Assembly (NCBI GenBank): GCA_022419385.1
Contig: JAJUBI010000003.1
Location: 2,852,001 to 2,916,000 of the forward strand
Origin: Paraconiothyrium sp. Pb-2020
Lineage: Eukaryota > Ascomycota > Dothideomycetes > Pleosporales > Didymosphaeriaceae
Reading direction: 5' to 3'
DNA: 64,000 bases
A program made the position numbers and the translations under genes. This document shows positions 1-12,000 of the stretch, in pieces (position 1 is the stretch's first letter; the number at the start of each line of letters is the position of its first letter). The notes below the pieces were generated by a model. It searched no databases. It was not told where the DNA came from and worked only from the letters and a program-made list of their open reading frames with translations.

Positions 1-297
1 AGTTGGAGTCGACGTTACATAACGTGCCATTCAGTTGTACTACTACAACATGTGTTTCCAAGTCGATTCTCAGCACCGCAACACGATCAAAAGGTCACAA
101 TGTTTTCACTAGGGTCACTTCCACTGTTCAATGAAACTCCTGAACCGCCTTCACTATTCAATAGCGATGTTCATAAAATTTATAGAATCAACCCTCACCT
201 AAACCAATGGAGACTTGCTTTCGGACCGGTCTGTTCATGTAAGATGGAAACGGAGCATTTGTCCGTGTTTCATCTTGGATTATACATCTAGACGACG

Positions 298-620
298 GTG
301 GGATGGCGCATTAGTAACGTGCCTGGACGCCCTCTAGTTCGCGCTAAGGCCGTGAGTTCAGATCTTGCTCCTATTACAAAGAAGGCCCTTTTAGTAGAAG
401 AAAAGAAGCCTTTTTTACTACTTTTTCCTATCTACTCCTATAAACCTTAGGGTCCTCTAATAAGCCTCCCTTACTATAAAAAAGGCCTAAAAAGGACTAA
501 GACAGATCCTCAACTCTATATAGAGGGGTTTTTCTGCTTTTTCTTACCCTTTTCCTACAAGGTTTTAGTTTACACAAGAAATTAGAGATGTATATACTTG
601 ACTATATATAAGGCTTGACT
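298..620 (+). repeat. tRNA-derived SINE-like element (decayed)
   Basis: A stretch resembling an RNA polymerase III A box (TGGCGCATTAGTA, 304-316) is followed about 50 bases later by a B-box-like stretch (AGTTCAGATCT, 355-365), close to tRNA spacing. An AT-rich body follows. B-box agreement with GGTTCRANTCC is 8 of 11, so this is not a functional tRNA. A SINE head or tRNA pseudogene is the best reading. A weaker look-alike of the first 18 bases occurs near 3295. Ends are approximate. Confidence 0.3.
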
Positions 621-656
621 GGAATGGGACAGCAGCACTTGATAGTATATAAATGC

Positions 657-675
657 CATCATCATCATCATCATC
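657..675. repeat. CAT microsatellite
   Basis: Uninterrupted CAT/ATC trinucleotide repeat of about six units, just downstream of the AT-rich repeat body. Confidence 0.85.
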
Positions 676-1182
676 TAGACGAAGATCCTAATCATAGAGC
701 GCAAGCCTAGAATCGTAGAGAGAATGAACCGAGCGAACGAGGCTTTGGGCAGTCGAGGTAGCGAGGTCACCATCGGGGCGGTCACAGAGGAAGGAAATGA
801 GTGAACGGTTGGTAAAGGGAGAGTTTCTCATACCATGAACGGCTTGACAGTATACCTTGATGTATGTTAGCTTGTATGATCTTTATAGTTGTACCATCAA
901 TGTCCATTACCTCAGGGGTTGTTCTTTAGCCACTGTGTATGCTACCTAATATTGGATGGCATTTGGGGCAAAGCAGGGCCCATGGATCGCTGCCTCGGTC
1001 CATGTTGTGACCGCCTTCCAGATTTCGAGCTGCCGTCATTTTCTGCCAGCAGAAAATGTAGCGGCTTGGCGAGTGGGATGTCACTGCCCCTGTCTCATTG
1101 GCCGGATGCGCTACTATCTTTCGAGACATAAAATCGGCGAAGAATAGTCCCATAGAGATGCAGAAATGAACACATATTTCCG

Positions 1183-2876
1183 ATGATCAAAACGGAAACA
1201 ATGAACGCGCACTCAGACATCCAGGGAAGGCCGTTCGACATTGGAAACCCCTCACCCGTAGACGACGTGGCCATAAAAGGAACCAACGCCGCGACCACCA
1301 CAGATGACGACCGTCCTACTGGTAAGTTTTGTTTTACCACGGTACACCCTGAGCATGGTTTTTCTCTAAACCTTGTATATCAGACATTCTAATATTTGAA
1401 TTTATTGATGTAGTAAGCCGCTTACATTCCCTACAGAAGACGAGAAAATCCTACCCCCATTGAAAGGCCTCTCCTTCCTCGATCGGTTTCTCGTGATATG
1501 GATTGTCCTTGCCATGGCCATCGGGATCGTTCTAGGGAATACCGTTGCCTCAGTCGGCCCGGCGCTCCAGAAGGGCGAGTTCGTTGGCGTCAGTATACCC
1601 ATAGGTACGTGCCTTGACGTTCGTATTCCCGGTCGGATAGGTGATACTTCGGCGATACGGCGATCAAGTAGAGCGGCTTTGCATTCTAGCAGGCAGAATG
1701 GCAAGCGGCAGGCGAGTGCACAAGTAATTTACAGACCTCGTGGTAACCACGCGCCCATGACTGGCGCTGGCCGGTCATCCGTGGAAAAGTCGTGGAGACC
1801 AAAGTTACCAACTGCGTGGTAACCATCCGGCTTGCGCTACGCCGCGCTACTGTACCGCCGCCCTCGGCTTCGTTCGCCATCGCGAACTTTAAAATTTGGA
1901 AAAGTCAAGAGTACCGCTAACAGAGCACAGCAATTGGTCTGCTGGTCATGATGTATCCCATACTGTGCAAGGTCAAATTTGAGTCTTTGCATTTGCTGCT
2001 TAAGTCCCGCGACCTATGGATACAAGTTGGTAAGTGGACCGGACGAACACTGAATAGCACATTGGTTGGATATACTTGCCTAACTTACACAAAGGTATAA
2101 GCTTCGTCTTGAATTGGATCATCGCGCCACTATTCATGGTAGCCCTGGCGTGGGCCTTCCTTCCAGACCGACAGGACCTCCGCGAGGGTCTGATATTCGT
2201 GGGGATAGCACGCTGCATTGCCATGGTGCTCATCTGGACAGATCTCGCAAAGGGAGACGGCGACTATTGCGCTGTACTAGTGGCGTTTAACTCGCTTCTG
2301 CAGATTGTACTCTTCGCACCTTTTGCCGTGTTTTACGTACAAGTCGTCAGCCACGGCGAACGGACGAATGTCTCATATGAAAAGGTCGCTCAGAGCGTTG
2401 GCGTGTTTCTCGGGATCCCTTTGGGTGCAGCGGTGCTCACACGCCTCGTGCTCAGAAAACTCATCGGCGAGGACCGGTATCAGAGAAGGTTTCTAAGGTA
2501 TATTGCGCCATTTTCGCTAATTGGGCTGCTGTATACTATCATTGTCCTGTTTGCGAGCCAGGGGGCACATGTGGTCAGACAAATCACTGACGTCCTGCGC
2601 GTATGCGCCCCGTTAATTGTATACTTCCTGGTCGTCTTCTCCAGCACGGTCTGGTTCTGCTGGAAGATGGGCTTCGGATACAAGGTAAGCTGCACTCAAA
2701 GTTTCACCGCTGCGAGCAACAACTTTGAGTTGGCCATAGCCGTCGTGGTCGCGGTATATGGAGCGGCAAGTGGACAAGCCTTAGCAAGCACAGTGGGGCC
2801 TCTGATCGAAGTGCCAGTTCTGGTGGCTTTGGTCTACGTGCTCAAGTGGTTGAGGGCCAGATGGCAATGGGCGTAG
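1183..2876 (+). CDS. ACR3: Arsenite efflux transporter (ACR3 family)
   Basis: Plasma-membrane or vacuolar carrier of the ACR3 family, which exports arsenite (and antimonite in some members). Exons read as 1183-1321, 1437-1604, 1931-2029 and 2095-2876, giving 395 residues, near the usual 400. All junctions keep frame with GT-AG borders. Visible family hallmarks are the membrane segment holding ARCIAMVLIW with the conserved cysteine, the following LAKGD and AFNSLLQ stretches, and the late NNFELAIAV segment with the conserved glutamate. About ten membrane helices are apparent. Two in-frame ATGs (1183 and 1201) are possible starts; the first gives a short hydrophilic N-terminus. The second intron (1605-1930, 326 nt) is five to six times longer than most introns here. 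No arsenate reductase or ArsH gene is next to it, so it stands alone rather than in an ars cluster. Confidence 0.93.
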
Positions 2877-5800
2877 AAGGTTGGCCTTACAAGCAAAGTC
2901 CGATATTCTTCGGCAAGCGAAGTCATGTGTTTCTTGCAATGTCGGGTAGGCGCTCCAGTAGGCTGAGTTAAAAGCAAGTCATGGTGATGAGTGGTGAACA
3001 TTGGAGATCATCTCACGACTTGATATGCAACCAAGGAGGCGTGGTACTGTGAAAGAGCGCAAGCGTTCGGTCCTGATACCAAGAGCATGTTAGATGCTAC
3101 TAGCCGATAAGTAATCACTCCTGGGCGATCATTGTCTTTATCATTCGGTGGGAAGAGCGAGACTAGAAGGTAAGGTCGACGACAAAAGTTTAAAAGCGAC
3201 TCAGTATGGGTGGGTCAGCTGCACGAATTTGTTAAAGGCGAGACGTGGACATTGGTCCGTCCCCACTCGTCTAGAAAGATTCTAGGCTAGGGCGGTGGGA
3301 TCGCCCGTTAGTCTGGTTGACGAGTCATAACTGTGCCGTGGCCTAGCGTGCAGCGGACCGTCGTGTGCGGCGTTTCTAGGTATTGAGGCTTCAACGTGGC
3401 GAGCGAGCATTAGGGTACAGTACTGTGTAGATGCTTGATACATCTGGCGCTCGGCTTTCTGCATTAGTCCAACTTTTAGCTATGCTTCTAGAAGAATCGC
3501 TCTGGACCGGTATCTACTATACGTACTGTCATGGCGCTAGAGATGCTAGACGTATGCACGCTCGATGTCCCTTTTAGTTGAGTTTTGGAGTTGAGTTGGC
3601 TCCAATTGGGGTAATTTGGAGGCAGTCGAAGCGGTTTTCAAATCTCTGTGTGTAAATGATATGATCAACCTGAATTGTTGACGGCGTCGAAGTAAACCCA
3701 TCGGGCACAGCTAGTGACAGGTTGCATTGAATTATCAATGCCGCGATCACAACTTAGGTAGCTGGAATAGCTACAATAGGATCTCCAAGTGTATTTGAGC
3801 GCTCAACGGACTACTAAAACCTCCCGACCGCTAAGCTTAACATTCGCTCCGTTGTTTTGCAAAGCGAGTGCTGGAAGGTCGTTTTGCCTGACGCGCCATC
3901 AAGATTTCGTTGGATTCTCTGCTTGTACAGAACTGGGAGCCACGAGTTGTCCTAGAAGTGGCTTCGCCTATAGCGCCATATTGCTTTCGTGCGTACCTGG
4001 CCTAGTAGTGTTCTCGAGACTAAGACGGTATTGATAGTGTGCTCTGTGGTCTAGGTTTGTGACATCGACTCTGCTGCATAAAGAAACGCATTGGGACTTC
4101 AAGGGCTCCAATGTTTAGCCAGATCGTCTCGCCGGGTCTGAAGTTGACTGAAATCTCAATTCGAGTATTATTGGCACTATTAGTCGTACCCACTATGGCG
4201 TAACAAAGTTTTCCGGTCAAATGGGACGATGTTAAAATTGTGAGAAAGTACTTCATCAGATCACAGTAGACGGTCTGTCAGAGAATGTCTTCGACAGTAG
4301 GCAGCTGAGAAGGAATGGCCGTTGATCCGAACATCTTCATAAAGCCCCCGAAGCATCAAGACTGTGCCCTGATAAAGTTTTCATAGTACTGTAGTAAACT
4401 TGACAAGGGCCTAGAGGACTACATGTGCTTCAATGTATGTTCCTAACCGTGGCTTGAAATTTCGTGGACTGTCTTCCAGTGCTAGGTGGGCTTCATCTCT
4501 GTGTCAGTTCACCCCAGAGTCAGGCCTGCGCGGCATCTTCGCCACGGCACAGAGGGTTCGCCATAGGTAGCCAAGCCTGCGGGTCTCCAAATGAAAAGTT
4601 CGCGAGTCGTGATGTGGAATGGCCCTAAACTGCAGCCGAGAACGTCAAGGCATGCTACTGCGTATAGCTGAAGACATCTCGCCAATCCACGTAGTAGCTT
4701 CACACCGCCATTCTTGCAGTGTCCAGTGAGGACCTGCAGTGGCGTCGTGGCAAACCGATGTTCATGCGTGAGATCAATCGCTCAGGCGACGCCAACTATC
4801 CTGTGTATATATAGCATGGTGACGCAGTGCCGTTCATCATGCAGGTGGCCGCACAAGGACAGGACAGCGCTGCAATCTGGTGTCGGGCGCGACATCGGAC
4901 GTAGTGGCAGGCTGGACGTCCATTGCTGGATCAGCGAGACCAGGGTAATTGGGGCCCTGTCAGATGCCGGCAATCAATTATTGTTCCGTTCTGGCTGGGG
5001 GCGATGCGACCGTCGATCCGGGTTCACGTGTTCTGGCCTCATTCTGCTCATCAATCGATGGCCAACCGACATCCACTTGATGCGTCGCAGCGTGCGGAGC
5101 GATGCATGCATGCGGGCGTTATCATCATGTTTATAGACAGGGGCAGCTGCTTGCCGACGCCGAGCTTTGAGCGCGCGCGTCGCAATTGTGCTCATCCATG
5201 GCTGATCCGTGAGCGCGCGCGTGGATTCCCATCCCACGATCTGAAAAGGGCAACTGTTGTCCTTTCAAGCGATGTGAGACCGGAAAGGCCCCCGTTCTCG
5301 TCGGAGCTGGCGATTCGTAAGTATTCGCCGGTTGGATGTGATGGACGCTGACGGTGGGTACGAAAGCCCTCTGATGGCCCTACGAGGCTGCTGTCTTGGG
5401 CCGGCACGAGAGGAGGCTGGCGAGGTGGTCAAGAAGATGGAAGGGCCAAGGACGTGTCGCTCAGGTTTCCCATCTGGTTGGAGCAGAACCGGAGGACTGG
5501 GTGCGCCGGAGGCAGTTGCTTAGCGAGTTTCACCGTCGAATGGAGGTTGGCTCGTCGTTGATTGCTCGCCCCGCATTCGCGCCTGCTCAGAGTTTGGTTG
5601 CATGGCTGGGAGCGAGGACGGTCGTATGGCGCCGGCGCCCCTTTTGTGGCGGTCGCTGTGCGTCGCCATAGGAGCATCGACTCTGTGCATGCAGCCACCG
5701 CTCGCAGGAACAAACAGCACGAATGGCATCGCAGGGCAGCCGACAGGGTGGGAAGGTGTCTTCACAGCGAGCGACGCCCTGACGGCGTCGCAATTTACCA

Positions 5801-7791
5801 GACTGCCGCGGCTGAAGTTGGCCAGTTCCCGTGCGTGTGTAGTAGCATCGCATCACATGTCTCACGGCGGTTTCTACTCGCCCGGACGAGCACTATGGAC
5901 GTCTACCAGTCCACTCCACCCGGCGAAACATGCCACGGCCCGTCGATGCCTGTTCCGAGCGCTCCGTCCATGCTGACCGTCCCTCTCAGGCGCAGTTTGC
6001 CAGGAGCACTGTGGTACTACGCTGGTGTGGCCGCGGTCCCCCGCTGACCAAGCACGCCGAACAGCCTTACCGAGACGTATGGCGCAGGCGGCCCCTAAAG
6101 CCTCCTACTGTGCATGTTAGGGCGATCCCAGACGGCCACTCTACGTGAACCACTGTGCCGGGACGGTTGTCATTTTCGGTCCTTCCCTGCTCGCTCGACG
6201 GTTCCGATCAAGGTCGATGCAAATAAAAAACACGCCGGTTCGCCTCGCCGTGCGATGCTGCCAAAGCCTCGCGCCCGTGTTTCTGTCCTAAGCGGTCAGT
6301 CTGGCAGCCGGAGTCGACGGGTGTCCAGGGCGTCGTGCTCCCGTTCAGGTCGTGATACGCATCGAAATCCTTCCTTCGCATGTAAGCGACCAATGCGGCT
6401 CGCGTTGCTGGCTTGGGCAGAGGCAGAGCATCCGCTTCGAGACGCGGGTTTCAGACGCTGACATGCTCCCTACCGAGCAGCCGGTTCAGTTTCCAGGCTG
6501 CAAGCCTCCCATGACCTGCGAGTGTATATCTCGGTGCGGCGCTGTGCCCTCTTTTGGGCGGGCTGGCGTCTCAATGGCATGCCATGGCACTCGCCCCGGG
6601 TCAGCATGTTGACTGCTCGCCGGCCTCACGAGGCTGCTGGTCGCATCTCCAGAGCATGCGAACCGCAGTGCTCCGCCACGCAAGGCCCTTTGCATTTCCA
6701 CCTACCACAGACGCGGGACGAAGCAGTGCAGCTGGGACGCAGCTGTAGGTGGTGAGCTGGTGGTGGTGAGGGCGGCGCGCAAGGTTTGACGGACTGCGAA
6801 CTAAGACGGCGGTGGGGGCGGTGATTGGGCGCGGGCGGGCATGGATGCACCGCTCGGCGACGCGGCTGTCCGTGGCAGTTCATGGGGTTCCCGGGCGCAG
6901 TGGCCGCGGTCGGGGGCAGGCTGTCATGTTTGCAGTCGACAGCAGGCGGGCGTGGGCGTGGGCGTGGGCGGCAGCACGGCGACGGTGCGGCGTGGGCTGG
7001 GAGGGCGTGGCGGCATCCGGGGGTGTCGCGGCCCAGTTGCAGCGCTGCTGGCAAGACCGGCCGCCTGGGACTCTGTGAGGCGTGCTGGCCAATGGCCCTC
7101 GCAGTGCGCTCGCCATCGCCAGCGTTCCCGGTGGTCTGGGTAGTGGAACTGCTCGTGCGAAGGACTAGGCGCATTTGGCGTCGGATTTGGCCTTGGACGG
7201 CGGCGCGCCCTAACCGCTTCCTGCCTTTCTCCGTGCGGCAGGGGTCGCGGCCCTAATCAATATCGCGACCTGTTAATGCGTCGTTCCCAGTCGCCGTGGG
7301 CCGTGGAGCGCGCCGCCGCTGCTCACAGAGGGCGTCAGCGGTGCAGCCCGTGGCTCCTGGCCCTGACGGATGGGGATGGGGGATGCTCGTCGAGCCATGC
7401 TCGTGCGCCGTGCAACTCCAGGGATCGTTCGTGCGTCTGCCCTTGGTCTGTTAAATACTTAGCCCGTCCCTGCACCGTGGGCACTAGGCCGGCTCCTTGT
7501 CTGAGGTTGTATTCCCGCCCTCCCAGCACACCGTCCCGCCAACCTTGGACCGCTATTAAGACTCGCCTCTCCCGGACGCCCAGCGCGCTCATTGCTCCCG
7601 CTGTCCCCTCGCCCAACCCCAGTCGCTCTCTCCCAGCTGGCCGCCGCACCCACCCGCATTGCCCATTGCATCCACCACCTCCACCACCACCACTGCATGA
7701 CCAGCGGCTAGCCACTCCTTCCTCCCGCCGCCGTCCCGTCCCGTCGCTCGCTCGACACCTTATCACCACCACGTCCGCCCGCGAGCGCTGC
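2877..7791. other. Gene-free 4.9 kb, increasingly GC-rich
   Basis: No open frame here resembles a known protein. About 2877-4700 is of ordinary composition with short direct repeats near 3575-3600 (GTTGAGTT units). From about 4700 to 7790 the sequence is strikingly GC-rich, so long open frames occur in all six frames by composition alone. Bases 7560-7740 are pyrimidine-rich with CCA/CCT runs on the + strand, typical of a fungal promoter or 5' UTR, and lead into the LaeA-like gene. A noncoding transcript or a long regulatory region cannot be excluded. Confidence 0.5.
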
Positions 7792-9092
7792 ATGCGAAGC
7801 AAGGCTGCTCCAATGGTTACGATGGCTTCAAATGGGTGAGTGCAGCGCGTCCCCGCTTGGTGCGACCGCCCAGCCCCCGCCGCACACCCGCACTCCAGCG
7901 CATGCTGACCGAGCTCTGCAGGTTGGTCGTTCCTGCTTCTCATAACTACGAGGAAAATGGCCGTCTCTACCACGGCTTCCGACGCGGCCTCTACATGTAC
8001 CCGTGCGACGAGCCCGAAAAGGACCGCATGGACATTTACCACAAGCTGTTCCTGGTCGCACGGAGAGAACACCTGCACCAGGCCCCGATCCCGCAGCATT
8101 GGGCGCCCCGCATTCTCGACTTGGGCTGCGGCACCGGCATCTGGGCAATCGACATGGCCGAGTGAGTAATCTGCTCCCGAGTCCTGCTTCCGCCGTGCTA
8201 ATCGTCGTCCAGCAAATACCTGAACGCTGAGGTATGCGACTGCCTCGTGCCTGCCAGGAGCCACAATCGCTAACCCGCGCCCACAGGTCTACGGATTGGA
8301 TCTGGTCAACATCCAGCCCGAGAAGTGAGCAACCGTCCTGCAGCCCGCAATTGGTGCAATTTACTGACTGCGAGCCCACAGGATTCCCCCGAACCTGCGG
8401 TTTCGCGTCCCACGCGATTACGAGAGCCCGTGGGCCCTCGGCGAGGAATCATTCGACCTAGTCCATCTCAGAATGGCCTGCGGTAGTATCACAAGCTGGC
8501 CTGAAATGTACCAGAAGATCTTCACGTATGCATGTCCTGCGCTCCCCTGCGTCGCCATGCTAATCTCGCTAGACACCTGAAACCCGGTTCTGGGTGGATA
8601 GAACACGTCGAGATTGACCTGGAGCCCCGCTGCGACGACGGCACCCTCTCCCCCGACAGCCACCTCACGCAGTGGTACAACTACCTTGCGGATGCTACCG
8701 CTCGCGTTGACCGCCCCGTTGCGTATGACCACCGTACTCGCCAGCTCCTGCAAGCAGCCGGCTTCATCGACATCCAAGAAACCATCATCCGTGCGCCATA
8801 TAACTCGTGGCCCGCTGACCCACACCAAAGGGATATTGGTAGGTGGTACAATCTGGGCTTAACCGAGGGCCTGGAAGCTCTGAGTGCTGCGCCGTTCACA
8901 CGCTTGAACCGGTGGAATATGAACGAGCACGTCAAGCCGCTTGTCGAGGCCGTACGTCGCGAAGTATGTAACCGCAAGATTCATGCGTACAACAACATGT
9001 AAGTCAAACCCGTCACACCAATTCATTGAGGTTACAGTGCTGATCCCTTGCTCAATAGCCACATCTGGACTGCCCGCCGACCAGGACAATGA
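7792..9092 (+). CDS. LaeA-like SAM-dependent methyltransferase
   Basis: LaeA/LAE1-type methyltransferases act in the nucleus with velvet proteins and control secondary metabolism and development; that role is inferred for this member. Exons: 7792-7835, 7922-8161, 8213-8231, 8287-8324, 8382-8525, 8573-8998 and 9059-9092, totalling 314 residues with every junction in frame. The protein shows YHGFRRGLYMYPCDE, then SAM motif I (ILDLGCGTGIWAIDMA), ESPWALGE, EHVEIDLEPRCDDGTL, a late RWYNLGLTEG stretch and a C-terminal HIWTARRP, all LaeA-family signatures in the usual order. Exons 3 and 4 are only 19 and 38 nt. The N-terminus is much shorter than that of Aspergillus LaeA; the frame stays open upstream of 7792, so an earlier start or a further 5' exon is possible. 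Whether it is the LaeA orthologue or a LaeA-like paralogue (Llm/VipC type) cannot be settled here. Confidence 0.88.
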
Positions 9093-12000
9093 TCGCAGCC
9101 AGACCACGGATTTCTTGCCCGTTAGCGACATCACTCATCCTGCCGGTGCGGTCTGCATTGTGCGCTTCTGCTCGGCACCTGTCCTACTCGGCCCATTTCG
9201 GTCTCGGGCATTCCGCGGCACCCATACTCCGTACTACACCAAGTCCCCGTTTTGACGTTGTTGTACGTCCAATAGCAACTAATGCTGTACGGCCCTATGC
9301 GCTCAACTCCTATCACATTACGGTGGTGCTTTGCGCGGACACAGGGCACGCTTACGCTTAACGACACCCTATTATCTTGATCATGACCTAAGCCTCTTAC
9401 CGAAGTTCCCTGTTCGATTCTGTTTCACGACGTTTGATCTATTTATTTCACCTGGCGGCGCATGCGTGCGCAGGACAAAAATGGAGTTCTTGGTCGGCGG
9501 CTGCACACTACCAGGCGTTCTCGTCCCGATTTGGTCAAGCATCTCGCAGTTGCGTGTTTTTGTTTTGATACCTTGCTCGTTTGGCACTTCATCTCATGCT
9601 TATGTTCTGTTCTGTTCCATCTACGGAGATTGTAATTGCGCCTTCCTATTCTGGAGCGGTTGATTCTGATCATCACCATTTCGCAACTGTCATGTCACGC
9701 CCCATTTCCATGGTTTCTGTTAGTTGGTTGGCGCAGCTGTGGTCAGCGTTGAAAAACATTTGGGCATGGACTGGGATGCGATTTGCAGCCCATTTTCCCG
9801 CGGCTGTTGTCTGTTCTGTAGGCGCGGTCGATGTGGACCTTGTGTTTCGTCGCTGCACAGCGGCTTGGGGATCGGAAGCAGCACAGAGGCGCTCGTTTCG
9901 GTGCGGTGTTGGAGGCCCACAGCTGGTTGGGCGAAGCGCCGCAGCAGAATACGCTCGCTCGGTACCCGATGTTCAATTTGCATGCTATATAATGGCTGGA
10001 TCAAGTGCCCGCTCCTATAACACAAGTGTGCGTGAGCGCAGCGTGCTCCTGGCTTCGATGTGGGTTCTCGTAGTGCGCGTTGCGCGGAGAGACGACGGGT
10101 TACAACAGCGGCGTCGGCGGCGACCAAGCTCCCGGTACCTCACGAGCCGCACTGAGCCGCACCCTGCAACGGCGTGCCGTTCCAGTTGCCGCCGTGGGAG
10201 ATGGGACCTTGCGGTTGCAGCGCAGCACCGCGACGCGACGGCACGGGGTGTCTTGTGTCTTGTGCCGTGCAGCGGCGGTGGTCGTGGCGAGGGCTGTCTG
10301 CATCGGACCGCGCGAGTTTCTTCTTACGGACTCGAGAGGGCGAGCGAGTCCACATGACTTGCCGCTTCGAGGCGCCCTGGACGGTCCCGACACAACGGGT
10401 CAATGGGCCGAGCGTCGGCCTCGCAAAGGGGGCGGAAGGTGAATTGGCGGTCTGACGAAGCGGGGCTGTTGGCTCTCTCCTCTGCCTGCGTGACTGCATG
10501 TCAGTGGCGGAGATTTCAGCCGTTGCAGGTCAGGATCGAGCGCTCCAGGGCGCCGGGACGAGATGCTGTGTTGGACCTGCACCGTGGTGAGCAAGTCTGG
10601 AGCGGCGAGAAGCGTGCGCGCAAACGGGCGTGCAGCGTGCGTGCGTGCAGAGTGCATGGCGGCCCGGACGATGAGGCTCCCATGGCCGCGCTCCACGGGC
10701 AACTGGCGACGAGAGGTCGGGCGACAGTGAAGGCGAGCGCCAGTGCTTCCACCCTCGCCATGGCCATATACCCGGCCGGTACCGGAGTGCCGGGACGGCA
10801 AGTCACGTCCCGCGCGGCACGACGCCTTGGTGTTGAATCGGGACGCGGGGCTTCCTCACCACCTGGGCAGCGAACCGACATGGGGGACGACGAGGATGAA
10901 TCGCCGGCCGTCGCCAGTAAAGTGTTTTGGCTCCACGAGTCCACGCTGCTGTGTCGCCGTTGGGTGCCTGGCGTTCCCACTTCGCCCTGTCCTCGGGCAC
11001 TGGCGCGTCGCGGATGCGCCTCCTAGCAACAACACTCCGACCCTCTCGTCTCAGACGCCTGTCACTGTCATCGCCTGTCATCACCCTCCGTCACTCACGC
11101 ACGCCTCCCAAACATACCGGCACGTGTCCATCACTCTCCCGCCATCGCATCGCATGCCCATGTGCGAGCTGCACCCCGCCTGCACCTCTTCATCATTGCT
11201 GCATGACCTCGACCTCCGCGACTCAGGACCTACATGCTACCTGCAGCAGCCCTGCGCCCGTATCGCATCTAGGCCTCGCAATCCAGTTTGACCCAACATG
11301 CCGACCTTGGAGCGAGGCTGAGATCCTCCTCCAAGAGCGAGCCTCCCCATATGCCCCATATACGCAGCTGATGCGCCCTCGGAATACGAAGCTCCAATCC
11401 CAGTCCACGCCGCTCGTTTCCCACCGCTAGGATCAAGTTTGAGCTTGCCGTGTGCAACTTGTGTTCCGATATGATGCAGTGTTCGGCGGAATACTTGCAC
11501 GCGGTAAACCATGCTTTCTCCATCTGGCCAAAGGTGTGAACCAGGCTGCTGGTGCTGGTATGGCCTGGCGGGTATGCACATGTCGGCGAGGAGCGACGCG
11601 AGTAGCTACACATGTGCAGACACCACGAGGCTTGCAGGAAACACCTCACCGACTTCCGCTGATCTGGTACCTTTCCGCTCGACGTGGACAAAGTTCGACG
11701 CGGTAATTGGCCTCCTAACACGCAGCACTTTGCACCTTGAAGGTAAGGAGCCGTGTCACCACGTGGACGGGATGGTTCGTATGTCCTGTTCCATGCTCGA
11801 AAGCCTGTTACCGAAGTGTGCTAATCCATTCAGACATTTTCCGTCAGATGCGGCGTCACAGGGCGGGACGGTACATGATAAGGCTGAGGGCAGTTCCTTC
11901 AGCCCAGTTGCTTTCGGTCCGAACCTTAGCCCTGGTCGCTGTACGCGACATTGACGCGGGTCTCGACCACATTAACCGTCAGCCTTCCAATCAATTTCAT

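Larger units (their letters stand above)
1..1182. other. Gene-free left margin with repeat debris
   Basis: No gene is recognisable on either strand. The stretch from about 365 to 620 is AT-rich with runs of T and A and reads like a decayed transposon tail. It is preceded by a tRNA-like segment and followed by a CAT microsatellite. The last 300 bases form the upstream region of ACR3, which starts at 1183. Confidence 0.6.

Noticed and set aside
4714..7300. Long overlapping open frames on both strands in the GC-rich region
   Set aside because: Frames are open in nearly all six phases because stop codons are rare at high GC. None shows family motifs, splice-consistent extension or fungal codon bias.
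9405..9430. GTTCGATTC-like B box suggesting a tRNA
   Set aside because: No matching A box or acceptor-stem pairing at the right distance.
9581..11430. Open frames up to 258 codons downstream of the methyltransferase
   Set aside because: Compositional, mutually overlapping and low-complexity (Arg/Ala/Pro-rich) with no recognisable domain.
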